A stretch of DNA of 64,000 nucleotides from Thermithiobacillus plumbiphilus (GCF_038070005.1 NZ_JBBPCO010000008.1:60777-124776), one strand, 5' to 3'; positions 17,779 through 26,245 are shown, counted from the first letter of the stretch. The notes: generated from the letters alone by a model not told the origin. Numbers and translations: made by a program.

Positions 17779-18564
17779 TCAGGCGGTCTGCTCCGGCTTG
17801 TCGGCCCGGAAAATCAGCCATAGGCCAAGCAGGATCATGGGAATGCTCAACAGTTGCCCCATGCTCAAGGGCCCCAGTATGTAGCCAAGCTGCACGTCCG
17901 GCTCGCGGGTGAATTCCACCAGGAAGCGGGCCAGTCCATAGCCTGCCAGAAACAGGCCGAATATCGCCCCCCGCGCCCGCGGACGGGCACTGTAAATCCA
18001 GAGTACCGTAAACAGCAGCACGCCTTCGAGCAGAAACTCGTACAGCTGGGATGGATGCCGGGCCATGGGCCCGCCGCCCGGAAAGACCATGGCCCAGGGT
18101 ACATCGCTTGCCCGGCCATAGAGTTCGCCATTGATGAAATTCCCGAGACGCCCGAGGCCCAAGCCGATCGGCACCACGGGGGCGATGAAATCGGCCGTGC
18201 GCAGGAAATCCTTGCCAGTCTTGCGGGTAAAGAGATAGCCGGCGAAGATCACGCCCAGCAGGCCGCCGTGAAAGGACATGCCGCCTTCCCAGACCGCGAA
18301 CATCGCAGCGGGATGCTCCATGTAGAAGGGCAGATTGTAAAACAGCACATATCCCAGCCGTCCACCGAGGATGACCCCCAGGGCGGCATAGAAGATGAAA
18401 TCGGAGATTTCTTCCCCGGTCCAGTGCCAGTGCGGCGCGCGACTGCGATATTTCAGCAGGGACCAGGCGCCCAGGAAGCCCAGAACGTACATCAGGCCGT
18501 ACCAGCGGATGGCCAGCGGGCCGAGTTGGAGTGCCACCGGATCAAACTGGGGAAAAGTGAGCAT
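17779..18564 (-). CDS. lgt: Prolipoprotein diacylglyceryl transferase Lgt
   Basis: Inner-membrane enzyme that attaches diacylglycerol to the lipobox cysteine of prolipoproteins. The protein is 261 residues with about seven hydrophobic segments. Signature motifs: IRWYGLMYVLGF, GGRLGYVLFYN, the catalytic region GGMSFHGGLLGV, and GRLGNFINGELYGR with its essential Arg/Asn/Glu. It would process the entericidin and NlpC/P60 lipoproteins encoded nearby. The stop meets the convergent neighbour; the EAL-HDOD gene begins 6 bases upstream in the same direction, suggesting one operon. Confidence 0.98.
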   Translation of the reverse strand: MLTFPQFDPVALQLGPLAIRWYGLMYVLGFLGAWSLLKYRSRAPHWHWTGEEISDFIFYAALGVILGGRLGYVLFYNLPFYMEHPAAMFAVWEGGMSFHGGLLGVIFAGYLFTRKTGKDFLRTADFIAPVVPIGLGLGRLGNFINGELYGRASDVPWAMVFPGGGPMARHPSQLYEFLLEGVLLFTVLWIYSARPRARGAIFGLFLAGYGLARFLVEFTREPDVQLGYILGPLSMGQLLSIPMILLGLWLIFRADKPEQTA

Positions 18565-18570
18565 GTTGGG

Positions 18571-19800
18571 TCATCCGTTGAAGTTTGCGGCCCAGGCCAT
18601 CGCTTCCAGATGGGCCCGGCTGATGCTGTCATGTCCGATATGCAGCCTGTCACTGAGTTGGGTGATACGCGGGCTGTCGCCAGCCTCGACCGCCTTGACC
18701 AGCGCCAGGATCGTTCCATAGGGTCCGGATTCGTCCAGCAGGGCGGAGACGATGTCCTGCGGCAGCCGGATTTCCTTCAATACGGCTGCCAGAGGCATCT
18801 GCAGCAGTGGCTCCATCAATGAGAACATGCCCGTGATGAAGAGCTGATCCAGAAAGTCGCGCTGTCCTGCCTGTTGCTGCAGGGCCTGCTGGCCCAGCAG
18901 TTCCGCCAGCCTGCCCCTGACCACGGCAGTCGTCACCAGGGCGGAGGGTGGCCTGTCCGAGGTGCCGGCGAAAAGGATCAGGGTGAGCCAGCGGTAAAGC
19001 TGTTGTCGCCCGAGCGTGATCAGGGCGCGGCGGATACTGCTGACCTCCTGTGCCTGCCCCATCGCGGCCGAGTTGATCAGGCGCAGCAGCTTGAAAGACA
19101 AGGCCGCATCCCGGCTGATGATTTCCTCGAGCTGGCTGATCTCTGCTTCACCCATGAGCAGGTTGAGCAGCTGGATCACGCTCAGTTTGTTGCTGGATGG
19201 CGTATTGTCGGCCAGCAGTACGGGGCGGGCAAAGTAGTAGCCCTGGAAATAGTCGAATCCGGCCTCCCGGCATGCGCTGGCCTGCTCCTGGGTTTCCACC
19301 CGGCAGGCGACCAGTTTGGCCGGAAACTTGCGCAGGACCTTGACCAGCCCGGCCATCTGCTCCAGGGCAATCTGCTGGATGTTCAGTTTCACGTAGCTGA
19401 CCAGCGGCAATAGCGCGAGGTTTGCGGCATTGGGCAGGAAGTTGTCCAGGGCAATTGTATACCCCTTGGCCCGCAGATCCTTGCAACCCTGCACAAAGGC
19501 CGGGTCAACCTGTGTACCGGCCTCTGACTCAAGTACCAGCTGGTCCTTGGGGAAGAGCGCCAGGCTGGCCTCATCCAGGAATTCGTGGGGAAAATTGACG
19601 AAGGCCTTGCGTCCGGCCAGCACCTCGGCGCTACCCAGGTTGCTGAAGATGCTGATCAGCACCCGCGCGGAGGCGAGAACGGGATCCTCGATCATCGCTT
19701 CTTCGGCATTGGGCGAGGACCGGGTGAAAAATTCATATCCCAGGATGGCTTCCCTGCTGTCGAGAATCAACTGGCGGCCAAGATAATGCGTGCTGGACAT
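18571..19800 (-). CDS. EAL-HDOD (YuxH-type) signalling protein
   Basis: A 409-residue protein with an N-terminal EAL-like phosphodiesterase fold (about 1-200) and a C-terminal HDOD domain (about 200-390; EEIISRDAALSFKLLRLINSA, ALITLGRQQLYRWLTLILF). The EAL domain looks degenerate: YEFFTR replaces the catalytic EAL/ELL motif and ALDNF replaces the metal-binding DDF, although FQGYYFARP resembles the usual QGY-x-F-x-P end. It is thus more likely a sensor or adaptor than an active c-di-GMP hydrolase. The whole architecture matches the YuxH group. It lies 6 bases upstream of lgt, probably in one transcript. Partner unknown. Confidence 0.88.
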   Translation of the reverse strand: MSSTHYLGRQLILDSREAILGYEFFTRSSPNAEEAMIEDPVLASARVLISIFSNLGSAEVLAGRKAFVNFPHEFLDEASLALFPKDQLVLESEAGTQVDPAFVQGCKDLRAKGYTIALDNFLPNAANLALLPLVSYVKLNIQQIALEQMAGLVKVLRKFPAKLVACRVETQEQASACREAGFDYFQGYYFARPVLLADNTPSSNKLSVIQLLNLLMGEAEISQLEEIISRDAALSFKLLRLINSAAMGQAQEVSSIRRALITLGRQQLYRWLTLILFAGTSDRPPSALVTTAVVRGRLAELLGQQALQQQAGQRDFLDQLFITGMFSLMEPLLQMPLAAVLKEIRLPQDIVSALLDESGPYGTILALVKAVEAGDSPRITQLSDRLHIGHDSISRAHLEAMAWAANFNG

Positions 19801-19940
19801 ATTCTGCTCGTGTTTGCATTTCGCCAGAGCCTATCATAAAAAGCCCTGATAGGGGCAGGCACCCGGCAGGGAGGAATCACTGCCTGGATCTGCTGGTGAA
19901 AAGATAGTCACTTTGGACAGGAAAGCACGGAGATCGAGTC

Positions 19941-20327
19941 ATGGCAAAAACCCTGGGAGATTTCATCGCGGAGGCGCGCCGGCAGATTCAGGAGATCGAC
20001 GCCGATTCGCTGGAGGACTGGAGCCGCGGTCGGGACGATCTGTTGCTGGTGGATGTGCGTGAACCCGAGGAGTTCCAGGCGGGCCATCTGCCAGGCGCCA
20101 TCCTGGTGCCTCGGGGCACCCTGGAAGCGGCGGCCGATCCCGGCACCAGGCATCGCCATCCCCTGCTCTGCGATGCCCGTTGCCGCCCGGTGGTGCTCTA
20201 TTGCGCCAGCGGTGGCCGCTCGGCCCTGGCCGCGCGCACGCTGCAGGACATGGGCTTTGAGGAAGTATACAGCCTGGCCGGTGGCATGGATGTCTGGGAA
20301 GCCGAGGGCTTTCCCGTCGAGGAGTGA
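19941..20327 (+). CDS. Single-domain rhodanese (sulfurtransferase)
   Basis: A 128-residue protein with one rhodanese domain: VDVREPEEFQAGHLPGA (CH2A), then the active-site loop C88-ASGGRS94 and a C-terminal GMDVWEAEGFPVE (CH2B). The catalytic Cys accepts sulfane sulfur as a persulfide. The six-residue loop fits thiosulfate or polysulfide transfer rather than phosphatase activity. No signal peptide, so cytoplasmic. It lies alone between two leftward genes. Possible roles are sulfide/thiosulfate handling or sulfur supply; neither is shown by context. Confidence 0.92.
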   Translation: MAKTLGDFIAEARRQIQEIDADSLEDWSRGRDDLLLVDVREPEEFQAGHLPGAILVPRGTLEAAADPGTRHRHPLLCDARCRPVVLYCASGGRSALAARTLQDMGFEEVYSLAGGMDVWEAEGFPVEE

Positions 20328-20375
20328 TCAGAGGCTTTCCGGCAGGCAGCGGCTGGGTTGCCGCTGCCTGGGAAC

Positions 20376-21314
20376 TCAAAGGCTGTAGCCGAAATTCTCT
20401 GCAAAACGGACGTTGAAGCCGTCGCGGTCAAAGACGTGATTCTGGGTGCCGTGCTGCTCGATCTTGATCGCCCCCATCAGCGAGGCAATCCGGGCCGTTG
20501 TTTCCAGATCCATGCCCTGCTCCAGCCCAAACAGCAGGCCGGCGCGGTAGGCATCGCCGCAACCGGTGGGATCCACCACCTGCTGTGGCCTTGCCGCCGG
20601 TACCTCCAGCGCCATTCCTTCGTGCAGTATCACTGAGCCATGTTCGCCACGGGTAATGACGAAGGCCTCCACGCGTTCGCTCAATTTCCTGGCCGAAATC
20701 CCGGTACGCTCTTCGATGAGCCTGGACTCGTAGTCGTTGACGGTCACGAGGCTGGCCTTGTCGATGAGGTCCAGCAGAGCCGGGCCATCGAACATCGGCA
20801 AACCCTGGCCGGGATCGAAAATGAAGGGAATGCCGGCTGCAGCGAACTCGCTGGCGTGCTGCAGCATGGCTTCACGCCCGTCCGGGGACACGATGCCCCA
20901 GCTGACCTGCCCGAGATCCGTGCTGTCGATGCGGGTCTGGTGCGCTTCACTCATGGCCCCCGGATGAAAGGCGGTGATCTGGTTGTCATCAAGGTCGGTG
21001 GTAATGAAGGCCTGGGCCGTGTAGTATTCCTGCAACAGCCGGATGTGGCGGGTCTCGATCTCCCAGCGCCTCAGCCATTCGCTGTAGGGCCCAAAGTCCT
21101 GGCCAGCCGTCCCCAGGATCCAGGGCTCGCCGCCCAGCAATTTCAGGTTGTAGGCAATGTTGCCCGCGCAGCCACCGAACTCTCGGCGCAGTTCCGGAAC
21201 AAGAAAGGATACGTTCAGGATATGTACTTGTTCAGGCAGAATATGTCGCTTGAATTGGTCCGGGAAGACCATGATAGTGTCGTAGGCAAGCGAGCCACAG
21301 ATCAGAATGGCCAT
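20376..21314 (-). CDS. PfkB-family carbohydrate/adenosine kinase
   Basis: A 312-residue ribokinase-superfamily enzyme. Family marks are GSLAYDTIMVFPDQF at the N-terminus, GGCAGNIAYNLKLLG (PfkB signature 1) and the C-terminal DPTGCGDAYRAGLLFGL (signature 2, with catalytic Asp in GCGD). The N-terminal pattern resembles the adenosine kinase-like subgroup of proteobacteria, which phosphorylates adenosine to AMP, but other sugars are possible. Divergent from the OmpA-family gene, with an exact TATAAT -10 box in the shared 228-base region. No operon partner. Confidence 0.85.
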   Translation of the reverse strand: MAILICGSLAYDTIMVFPDQFKRHILPEQVHILNVSFLVPELRREFGGCAGNIAYNLKLLGGEPWILGTAGQDFGPYSEWLRRWEIETRHIRLLQEYYTAQAFITTDLDDNQITAFHPGAMSEAHQTRIDSTDLGQVSWGIVSPDGREAMLQHASEFAAAGIPFIFDPGQGLPMFDGPALLDLIDKASLVTVNDYESRLIEERTGISARKLSERVEAFVITRGEHGSVILHEGMALEVPAARPQQVVDPTGCGDAYRAGLLFGLEQGMDLETTARIASLMGAIKIEQHGTQNHVFDRDGFNVRFAENFGYSL

Positions 21315-21392
21315 GTTCGGAAATTCCTCGATTGGGGGGAGGGCAGAGACTAAGGTCTTAGTACGATGGACACAAGCATTTACCCTTGAATT

Positions 21393-21426
21393 TTTACATT
21401 ATAGCCACAACCGTCTGTTATGACAT
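21393..21426. promoter_or_regulatory. Overlapping divergent promoters (PfkB kinase / OmpA protein)
   Basis: Minus strand: ATGTCA (21426-21421), 17 bases, exact TATAAT (21403-21398), pointing to the kinase gene. Plus strand: TTTACA (21393-21398), 17 bases, TGTTAT (21416-21421), pointing to the OmpA-family gene. The two core promoters overlap almost fully, so they should exclude each other. The leftward -10 is a perfect match; the rightward promoter is weaker. Confidence 0.45.
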
Positions 21427-21542
21427 ACACTCTAACACGCGTGGCTGCCGTATTCGGCCAGGGTACCAGGGCGGTTATATGTCCTGTTGCTTGTAGAGCA
21501 GCAAAAGATGACCCATCAACATGAACGATAAGGAGAAATCTT

Positions 21543-22769
21543 ATGCGCCAATCCACCATTCTGGTAGCTGCAATTGCGGCTGCCTTCAGTACGAGTGCCA
21601 TGGCTCAAGAGCCAGCCTCGGACCGCGCCACCATTGGTGGCGCCTATATCAATCTCTATGGCGGTAACACCTTCTATGATGATAGTGCCCATTTCGGGCT
21701 CGGTAGCAAGAATAACGCTGGTACTGCCGGCTTGCGGATCGGTACTCGCACTTCGCCGCACTTTGGCGTGGAGCTGGATCTCAACTACGCGCACGTGCCT
21801 TACAAGGATGATCTTGCACCTACCGGTCTTCCCTACAGTGCCTATTCCGGCGGTGATCGATTCAAGGGCCAATTCTCCGGCGCCCTGGTCGGTGTCCTCT
21901 ATGCCCTGGATCGCGACAGCACTCCCTACATGACCATCGGCGTGGGTGCTTCCAGCTATCGTTACGCGCAGAGTGCGGTTACCGGGAATGATGACCGTAC
22001 CGAAAACCTGATGACGCTCTGGGGACTTGGCTACAAACACCGTCTGGGCAAGAGCCTGGACCTGCGCCTGGACGCCCAGGATGAAATGCTCTGGAATACC
22101 CCGGCAGATCCCGGTGGCGTGCTGAACAATCTGCGGCTCACCGCCGGTGTTGGATTTGCTTTTGGTGGCAGCAAGCCCATGCCGGCTCCGGTCGCTGCAG
22201 CGGCCCCGGAGCCAACGCCAGCCCCGGAACTGCCGCCAGCCGTACAGCCGGCTCAGGTCGAGTCGATGCCCATAGTCGTTACGGAAACCGAGCGCACGCT
22301 GCTGGAAAACAAGCCGGTGACCATCGATGCCGCCAAGTTTGACTTCGACAAGGCCGAGCTTCGTCCGAGTGCATACCCCACGCTGGACGAGATCGTCGAG
22401 TTCTCGCAGAAGTACCCGGATGCGCAATTCTTTGTCGACGGGCATACGGACAGCATCGGTTCCGAAAGCTACAACCGCCAGTTGTCGAAGAAGCGCGCCC
22501 AGGCGGTCAAGGACTATCTGACCGACAAGGGTGTGCCCTCGGAGCGCCTGAAGGTGCGCGCTCTGGGTGAGAGCCGTCCGATCGCTTCGAACAAGACGGC
22601 TGACGGTCGGGCCAAGAACCGGCGTGTGGAAGTGCGGACCACCATCCAGGTGCAACGTACCAGCACGGAGCGCAGTGTGCGCCCCATGCAGCAGCAGGGA
22701 CCTGCTGGTCAGTCGGGCGGCACGGGTGGCATGGATTCATCCTCTCCCATGATGCAGCCAGCCCAGTAA
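21543..22769 (+). CDS. OmpA-family outer-membrane protein (beta-barrel plus OmpA C-domain)
   Basis: A 408-residue protein with a cleavable signal peptide (about 1-22, ending STSAMA-Q), an N-terminal beta-barrel of about 170 residues with alternating aromatic strands, a Pro/Ala-rich linker (about 217-245, repeated APEPTPAPELPP) and a peptidoglycan-binding OmpA C-domain (FDFDKAELRPSAYPTLDEI, VDGHTDSIGSESYNRQLSKKRAQAV and ADGRAKNRRVEV with the conserved Asp/Arg pair). A Gln/Pro-rich tail follows. It probably anchors the outer membrane to the cell wall. An AAGGAG site precedes the ATG. Convergent with an NlpC/P60 lipoprotein gene, which also acts on peptidoglycan. Confidence 0.93.
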   Translation: MRQSTILVAAIAAAFSTSAMAQEPASDRATIGGAYINLYGGNTFYDDSAHFGLGSKNNAGTAGLRIGTRTSPHFGVELDLNYAHVPYKDDLAPTGLPYSAYSGGDRFKGQFSGALVGVLYALDRDSTPYMTIGVGASSYRYAQSAVTGNDDRTENLMTLWGLGYKHRLGKSLDLRLDAQDEMLWNTPADPGGVLNNLRLTAGVGFAFGGSKPMPAPVAAAAPEPTPAPELPPAVQPAQVESMPIVVTETERTLLENKPVTIDAAKFDFDKAELRPSAYPTLDEIVEFSQKYPDAQFFVDGHTDSIGSESYNRQLSKKRAQAVKDYLTDKGVPSERLKVRALGESRPIASNKTADGRAKNRRVEVRTTIQVQRTSTERSVRPMQQQGPAGQSGGTGGMDSSSPMMQPAQ

Positions 22770-22775
22770 GTTGCT

Positions 22776-23351
22776 TTACGGAGCCCTCAGGGGCTCCTGC
22801 AAGAGATCCCGGGCGGCCATCTGACCTTGTGTCAGTGGCCGCCTGGCTCCTTCGAAACGCTTCGCCCAGTAGGCCTGCTTCAGGCTGCTGGTCATCACGT
22901 GCCCCGTGCGGCTACTGGGGGCATGCACGAATTTATCCTCGCCGATGTAAATACCCACATGAGAAAAATGCTGGCCGGTGGTGTTGAAAAACACCAGGTC
23001 GCCCGGCATGAGCATGTCCTGAGATATCTCCTGCAGTTGATTGCCCATTTCGCGGCTCGTGCGCGGCAATGAGTATCCGTAACGCCCATAGACGTGACAA
23101 ACCAGCCCACTGCAATCAAATCCGGTCTGTGGCTCACTGCCGCCATAGCGATAGGGCATTCCCTGGAGGCTCTGGGCATAACGGACGAGGGTGGCCGTCT
23201 GAGCGGCATTGAGCGTGGTGAGATCCGAAGCCGTGGTCTCGCGCTGTGGTGCATTCAGGCTGGCGCAGCCGGAAAGCCAAAGGATGCTGGTCGCTGCCAG
23301 CATCCACCGGACATGTCGCAAGCATGGCATCCGGTTTGTATGCTGCTGCAT
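22776..23351 (-). CDS. NlpC/P60 family cell-wall hydrolase, lipoprotein
   Basis: A 191-residue lipoprotein. The signal peptide ends in a lipobox (LSGC, Cys29). The NlpC/P60 cysteine-peptidase domain covers about 55-175, with catalytic C80 (FDCSGLV), H131 (FSHVGIYIG) and a third polar residue near FVHAP (H143). Such enzymes cut the D-Glu-mDAP bond of peptidoglycan stems (Spr/MepS-like). The start at 23351 follows GGGAGA; an in-frame ATG at 23384 is less likely. The Cys after the lipobox is followed by Ala, favouring outer-membrane sorting. Confidence 0.92.
   Translation of the reverse strand: MQQHTNRMPCLRHVRWMLAATSILWLSGCASLNAPQRETTASDLTTLNAAQTATLVRYAQSLQGMPYRYGGSEPQTGFDCSGLVCHVYGRYGYSLPRTSREMGNQLQEISQDMLMPGDLVFFNTTGQHFSHVGIYIGEDKFVHAPSSRTGHVMTSSLKQAYWAKRFEGARRPLTQGQMAARDLLQEPLRAP
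22780..22797. terminator. Hairpin between convergent OmpA and NlpC/P60 genes
   Basis: GGAGCCC (22780-22786), a 4-base loop and GGGCTCC (22791-22797) form a 7-bp stem just after the OmpA-family stop. It lies inside the last codons of the leftward NlpC/P60 gene, so one structure may serve the end of the rightward transcript. There is no clear U-tract. Confidence 0.4.
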
Positions 23352-23415
23352 GATTTCTCCCTGTTCTGCGTTTTCCGCATTCATATAGCTGCCAGACGGG
23401 GGGCGGTCAAGCGGC

Positions 23416-23955
23416 TCAGAGCAGGGGATCGATCAGGCTGTGCAGGCGGCCGGGATGGAGCGGCCCGGTAATCCGGTGTACCACCCGGCCCTGCTTGTCG
23501 ATGATGAAGGAGGTCGGAATGCGGCTGATGTCGCCGAGTGCCGCCAGGCCACTGGCCTGACGGGTGAGCCCCACCGGAAAGGGAATGCCCTGCTTGCGCA
23601 CGAAATCCCGCACCGCTGCTTCCTCGTCATCCGCCAGGGCGAGGATGGTGAAGGGACGATCCTGGTTGGCCTGGTAGTATTCCGCCATCGCCGGCATCTC
23701 CCGGCGGCAGGGAGGGCACCAGGGGGCCCAGACGTTGATCAGGACCACCTGGCCCCGATGCTGGTTCAGGTCGAAAGTCCTGCCATCGAGTAGCTGGGCG
23801 GAGATCGCGGGCGCCGGGGTCATGGGATCGCTGACCCAGGCCAGTGGGCGCCACCAGAAATAGGCTGCCACCAGCAGGATGAGCCAGGTGCTCCAGTGCG
23901 GAATCCAGTGTCGGCCAGGGCGCCACCAGGCGGGTTTCGGTGCTTGATCGCTCAT
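23416..23955 (-). CDS. TlpA-like membrane-anchored thioredoxin
   Basis: A 179-residue protein with one N-terminal membrane anchor (about 22-38, WSTWLILLVAAYFWW) and a periplasmic thioredoxin fold carrying the redox motif W-C80-P-P-C83. The VINVWAPWCPPCRREMP context and the later cis-Pro in IPTSFIID are typical of TlpA/ResA reductants, which keep apocytochrome or other periplasmic thiols reduced. The long open frame begins at 24063; 23955 (MSDQAP) places the anchor at the usual distance. Its electron donor (CcdA/DsbD) is not in view. Confidence 0.9.
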   Translation of the reverse strand: MSDQAPKPAWWRPGRHWIPHWSTWLILLVAAYFWWRPLAWVSDPMTPAPAISAQLLDGRTFDLNQHRGQVVLINVWAPWCPPCRREMPAMAEYYQANQDRPFTILALADDEEAAVRDFVRKQGIPFPVGLTRQASGLAALGDISRIPTSFIIDKQGRVVHRITGPLHPGRLHSLIDPLL

Positions 23956-24019
23956 GTCATGCTCGCTGCAGGGTCGGACTGACAGGATAATGTCTGCGTC
24001 CTGCGCTGGCAAAGAGCAT

Positions 24020-24595
24020 TCAGCTTTGAGCGCGGGTACGGTCTGGCTGCCAGAGAATGTCACGGCGCCCCTGCTCGTTCAGCACCCGCGACAGCACGAA
24101 GAGCAGATCCGAGAGCCGGTTGAGATAGCTGATGAGAATGGTATTGAGCTTCTCTTCCCGGCTGAGTGTCACGACACTGCGTTCCGCGCGCCGGCAGACG
24201 GTCCGGGCCAGATGACAGGCGGCCGCTGCGGGCGTGCCGCCCGGCAGGATGAATTCCTTCAGGGGCGACAGTCCCGCATTATGCCGATCGAGCAGGTCTT
24301 CCAGGCGGGTAATGTGCTCGGCACGCAGGCGTAGCTGCTCTCCCTGAGCATCCAGCGGGTAGGCGAGATCCGCCCCGAGATCAAAGAGGTCATGCTGGAT
24401 GCCCAGCAACTGGCCGGCAATGTCGGCTGGCACGCCGGGCGCGGACAGGATCAGGCCGATGGTCGCATTGGTTTCGTCCACGTCCCCTAGCGCCGCAACG
24501 CGGGGGTGATCCTTGGCGACCCGCTGATTGCCGCCCAGGCCGGTACTGCCGTCATCGCCGGTACGGGTATAGATCCTGCTGAGCCGGTTGCCCAT
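24020..24595 (-). CDS. PduO-type ATP:cob(I)alamin adenosyltransferase
   Basis: A 191-residue enzyme that adds the 5'-deoxyadenosyl group to cob(I)alamin, giving coenzyme B12. Family motifs: IYTRTGDDGSTGLGG near the N-terminus, GDVDETNATIGLI, FDLGADLAYP and the C-terminal RTVCRRAERSVV with NRLSDLLFVLSR. The start at 24595 has a GAGGA site; the frame to 24754 has no support. No other cobalamin genes are nearby, so it may serve B12 salvage. The next gene, a PQ-loop protein, is 47 bases upstream in the same direction. Confidence 0.95.
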   Translation of the reverse strand: MGNRLSRIYTRTGDDGSTGLGGNQRVAKDHPRVAALGDVDETNATIGLILSAPGVPADIAGQLLGIQHDLFDLGADLAYPLDAQGEQLRLRAEHITRLEDLLDRHNAGLSPLKEFILPGGTPAAAACHLARTVCRRAERSVVTLSREEKLNTILISYLNRLSDLLFVLSRVLNEQGRRDILWQPDRTRAQS

Positions 24596-24642
24596 GGTGT
24601 CCTCGTGCAATGAAACCTGAATGCTGCTGGAACTGGCTGGTT

Positions 24643-24909
24643 TCAGGAGCCACGCGATCGGCGTCTCTGGTGCAGGGTGATGCCGAAGCCGATTAGCGCG
24701 CTGAGCAGCATCAGCACATTGGTGACCACGAACACCCAGTTCTGCAGCAGCCAACTATAGACCGAAAACCCCAGGGAGGCCGCGGTCTGGCCGATGAAAA
24801 GCCACTTCGATACGCCCTCGCTGACGCCGGCCTGCCATTGCTTGTAGATCTGCTTGCCGATGGTCAGCAGCAGGATGAAGGAGCTCAGCCAGCCAATCGC
24901 TTCTGTCAT
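24643..24909 (-). CDS. PQ-loop/SemiSWEET-like small membrane protein
   Basis: An 88-residue protein with three predicted membrane helices (about 4-18, 37-52 and 58-80), the three-helix repeat unit of the PQ-loop/SemiSWEET family. SemiSWEET proteins dimerise to move small sugars; the conserved Pro-Gln of helix one is replaced here (GKQIYKQW), and other members have unrelated roles, so a sugar substrate is not assured. It lies upstream of the cobalamin adenosyltransferase gene. The charged C-terminus (HQRRRSRGS) should face the cytoplasm. Confidence 0.7.
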   Translation of the reverse strand: MTEAIGWLSSFILLLTIGKQIYKQWQAGVSEGVSKWLFIGQTAASLGFSVYSWLLQNWVFVVTNVLMLLSALIGFGITLHQRRRSRGS

Positions 24910-24985
24910 GAATCCTTGCCGGAAAAGGTGGAAAGACCGGCAGGCATTGTGAGGCAGGGAGACGCTTTGGCCTAGCGACCTTCGG

Positions 24986-25702
24986 TCATCTGCAGCCTTG
25001 CTGCATGTCCTTCAGTTGATGGCTGATCCAGCTCTGGGCCTCGCGGTTCAGAACGATGGCAGTCTTTCCCTGACAGCTCAGGGGCGGACCGACGCGAACC
25101 TCGATGACGCCTGGGTACTTGCGCCACTCCGTGCGCGGCCAGAACTGCCCGGCATTGTGCGCCACCGGCACGAGGTCCGAGCCGGCCTTGACGGCCAGCC
25201 CGGCGCCGGTGGAGGCAAAACGTCCCAGTTGGTGCGCCGGCTGGCGCGTTCCCTCCGGAAACACCAGTACGGAGACGCCGGCATCGAGGCGCTTCTGGCC
25301 CTGTTCGAGCACCTGGCGGGCGGCATCGCGCCCCGCCTCGCGATCGATGCCGATCGGCCAGAACAACTGCAGGGCCCAGCCAAAGAAGGGAATCCGGAAC
25401 AGTTCCTGCTTGAGCACATAGGCAAAGCGGGGGAATATCGTCAGAAAGGCGATAGTTTCCCAGGCAGACTGGTGGTTCGACAGGATGACCACCGGCCGGC
25501 CAGACAGGTGTTCAAGGCCTGTGACGCGATGGCGGATGCCGCAGCTCAGGGCCAGCCAGGCGATGCTGACGCGCGCCCACATCTGGGCAAACCAGTAGCG
25601 CTGTTTTCTGGGCAGGAAGGCAAACAGCAGCGAAACCGTGCCCCAGAAAATGGTCCAGATCCCGAACCCCAGGTAAAAGACCAGGCTGCGGGCGGTATTC
25701 AT
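24986..25702 (-). CDS. plsC: 1-acyl-sn-glycerol-3-phosphate acyltransferase PlsC
   Basis: Acylates lysophosphatidic acid to phosphatidic acid. The protein is 238 residues with an N-terminal membrane segment. It has the acyltransferase block I SNHQSAWET (H-x4-E rather than the more common H-x4-D; Glu is frequent in beta-proteobacterial relatives), block III FPEGTRQPAHQ and the glycerol-phosphate binding region around FFGWALQLFWPIGIDR. Its ATG overlaps the gmhB stop by 4 bases (ATGA). The downstream gap to the PQ-loop gene is 76 bases. Confidence 0.93.
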   Translation of the reverse strand: MNTARSLVFYLGFGIWTIFWGTVSLLFAFLPRKQRYWFAQMWARVSIAWLALSCGIRHRVTGLEHLSGRPVVILSNHQSAWETIAFLTIFPRFAYVLKQELFRIPFFGWALQLFWPIGIDREAGRDAARQVLEQGQKRLDAGVSVLVFPEGTRQPAHQLGRFASTGAGLAVKAGSDLVPVAHNAGQFWPRTEWRKYPGVIEVRVGPPLSCQGKTAIVLNREAQSWISHQLKDMQQGCR

Positions 25703-26244
25703 GCCGGCGGGGCCAGCAGGGCTTTCGCGACCGCCTCCAGGTTGTCATAGACCGGGATGTCCTCCCCCACCAGCCCGGAAGCCAGGGTGTTTTCGCCCTT
25801 GCCGCTTCGCACCAGGATGGGTTTGGCCCCGGCCTCGCGCGCGGCCTGCAGGTCGCGCAGGCTGTCGCCGACGGCTGGCACGCCTTCGAGGCTGGTGTTG
25901 AAGCGTTCGGCAATTTCTTCAAAGAGACCTGTGCGCGGCTTGCGGCAGAGGCAGTCATCGTTGGGGTGGTGCGGGCAATAGAAGATTGCGTCCACGTGAC
26001 CGCCGAGGCTCTGCAGCTCACTGCGCAGTCGCTGATGGATGCCGGCCAGGGCCTTGACGTCGAACAGCCCCCGGGCAATGCCCGACTGGTTGGTGGCGAT
26101 GACGACCCGATAACCGGCGCGGTTGAGACGGGCAATGGCCTCCAGCGAGCCGGGGATGGCTCTCCATTCCTCGGCGGATTTGATGAAGGTGTCACTGTCT
26201 TCGTTGATGACGCCATCGCGGTCCAGGATGATCAGCTTCGCCAT
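25699..26244 (-). CDS. gmhB: D-glycero-beta-D-manno-heptose 1,7-bisphosphate 7-phosphatase GmhB
   Basis: HAD-family phosphatase in the ADP-heptose pathway for the LPS inner core. The protein is 181 residues. It has the nucleophile motif LDRDGVIN, ATNQSGIARG, a zinc site of the C-x-H-x-n-C-x-C type (YCPHHPNDDCLCRKP) and the acidic VGDSLRDLQ. The order glyS-gmhB-plsC is conserved in many beta/gamma proteobacteria. Its start lies 1 base beyond the glyS stop, so the three are one operon. It links to kdsD/kdsC and lpt genes elsewhere in the window. Confidence 0.96.
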   Translation of the reverse strand: MAKLIILDRDGVINEDSDTFIKSAEEWRAIPGSLEAIARLNRAGYRVVIATNQSGIARGLFDVKALAGIHQRLRSELQSLGGHVDAIFYCPHHPNDDCLCRKPRTGLFEEIAERFNTSLEGVPAVGDSLRDLQAAREAGAKPILVRSGKGENTLASGLVGEDIPVYDNLEAVAKALLAPPA

Positions 26245-26245
26245 G

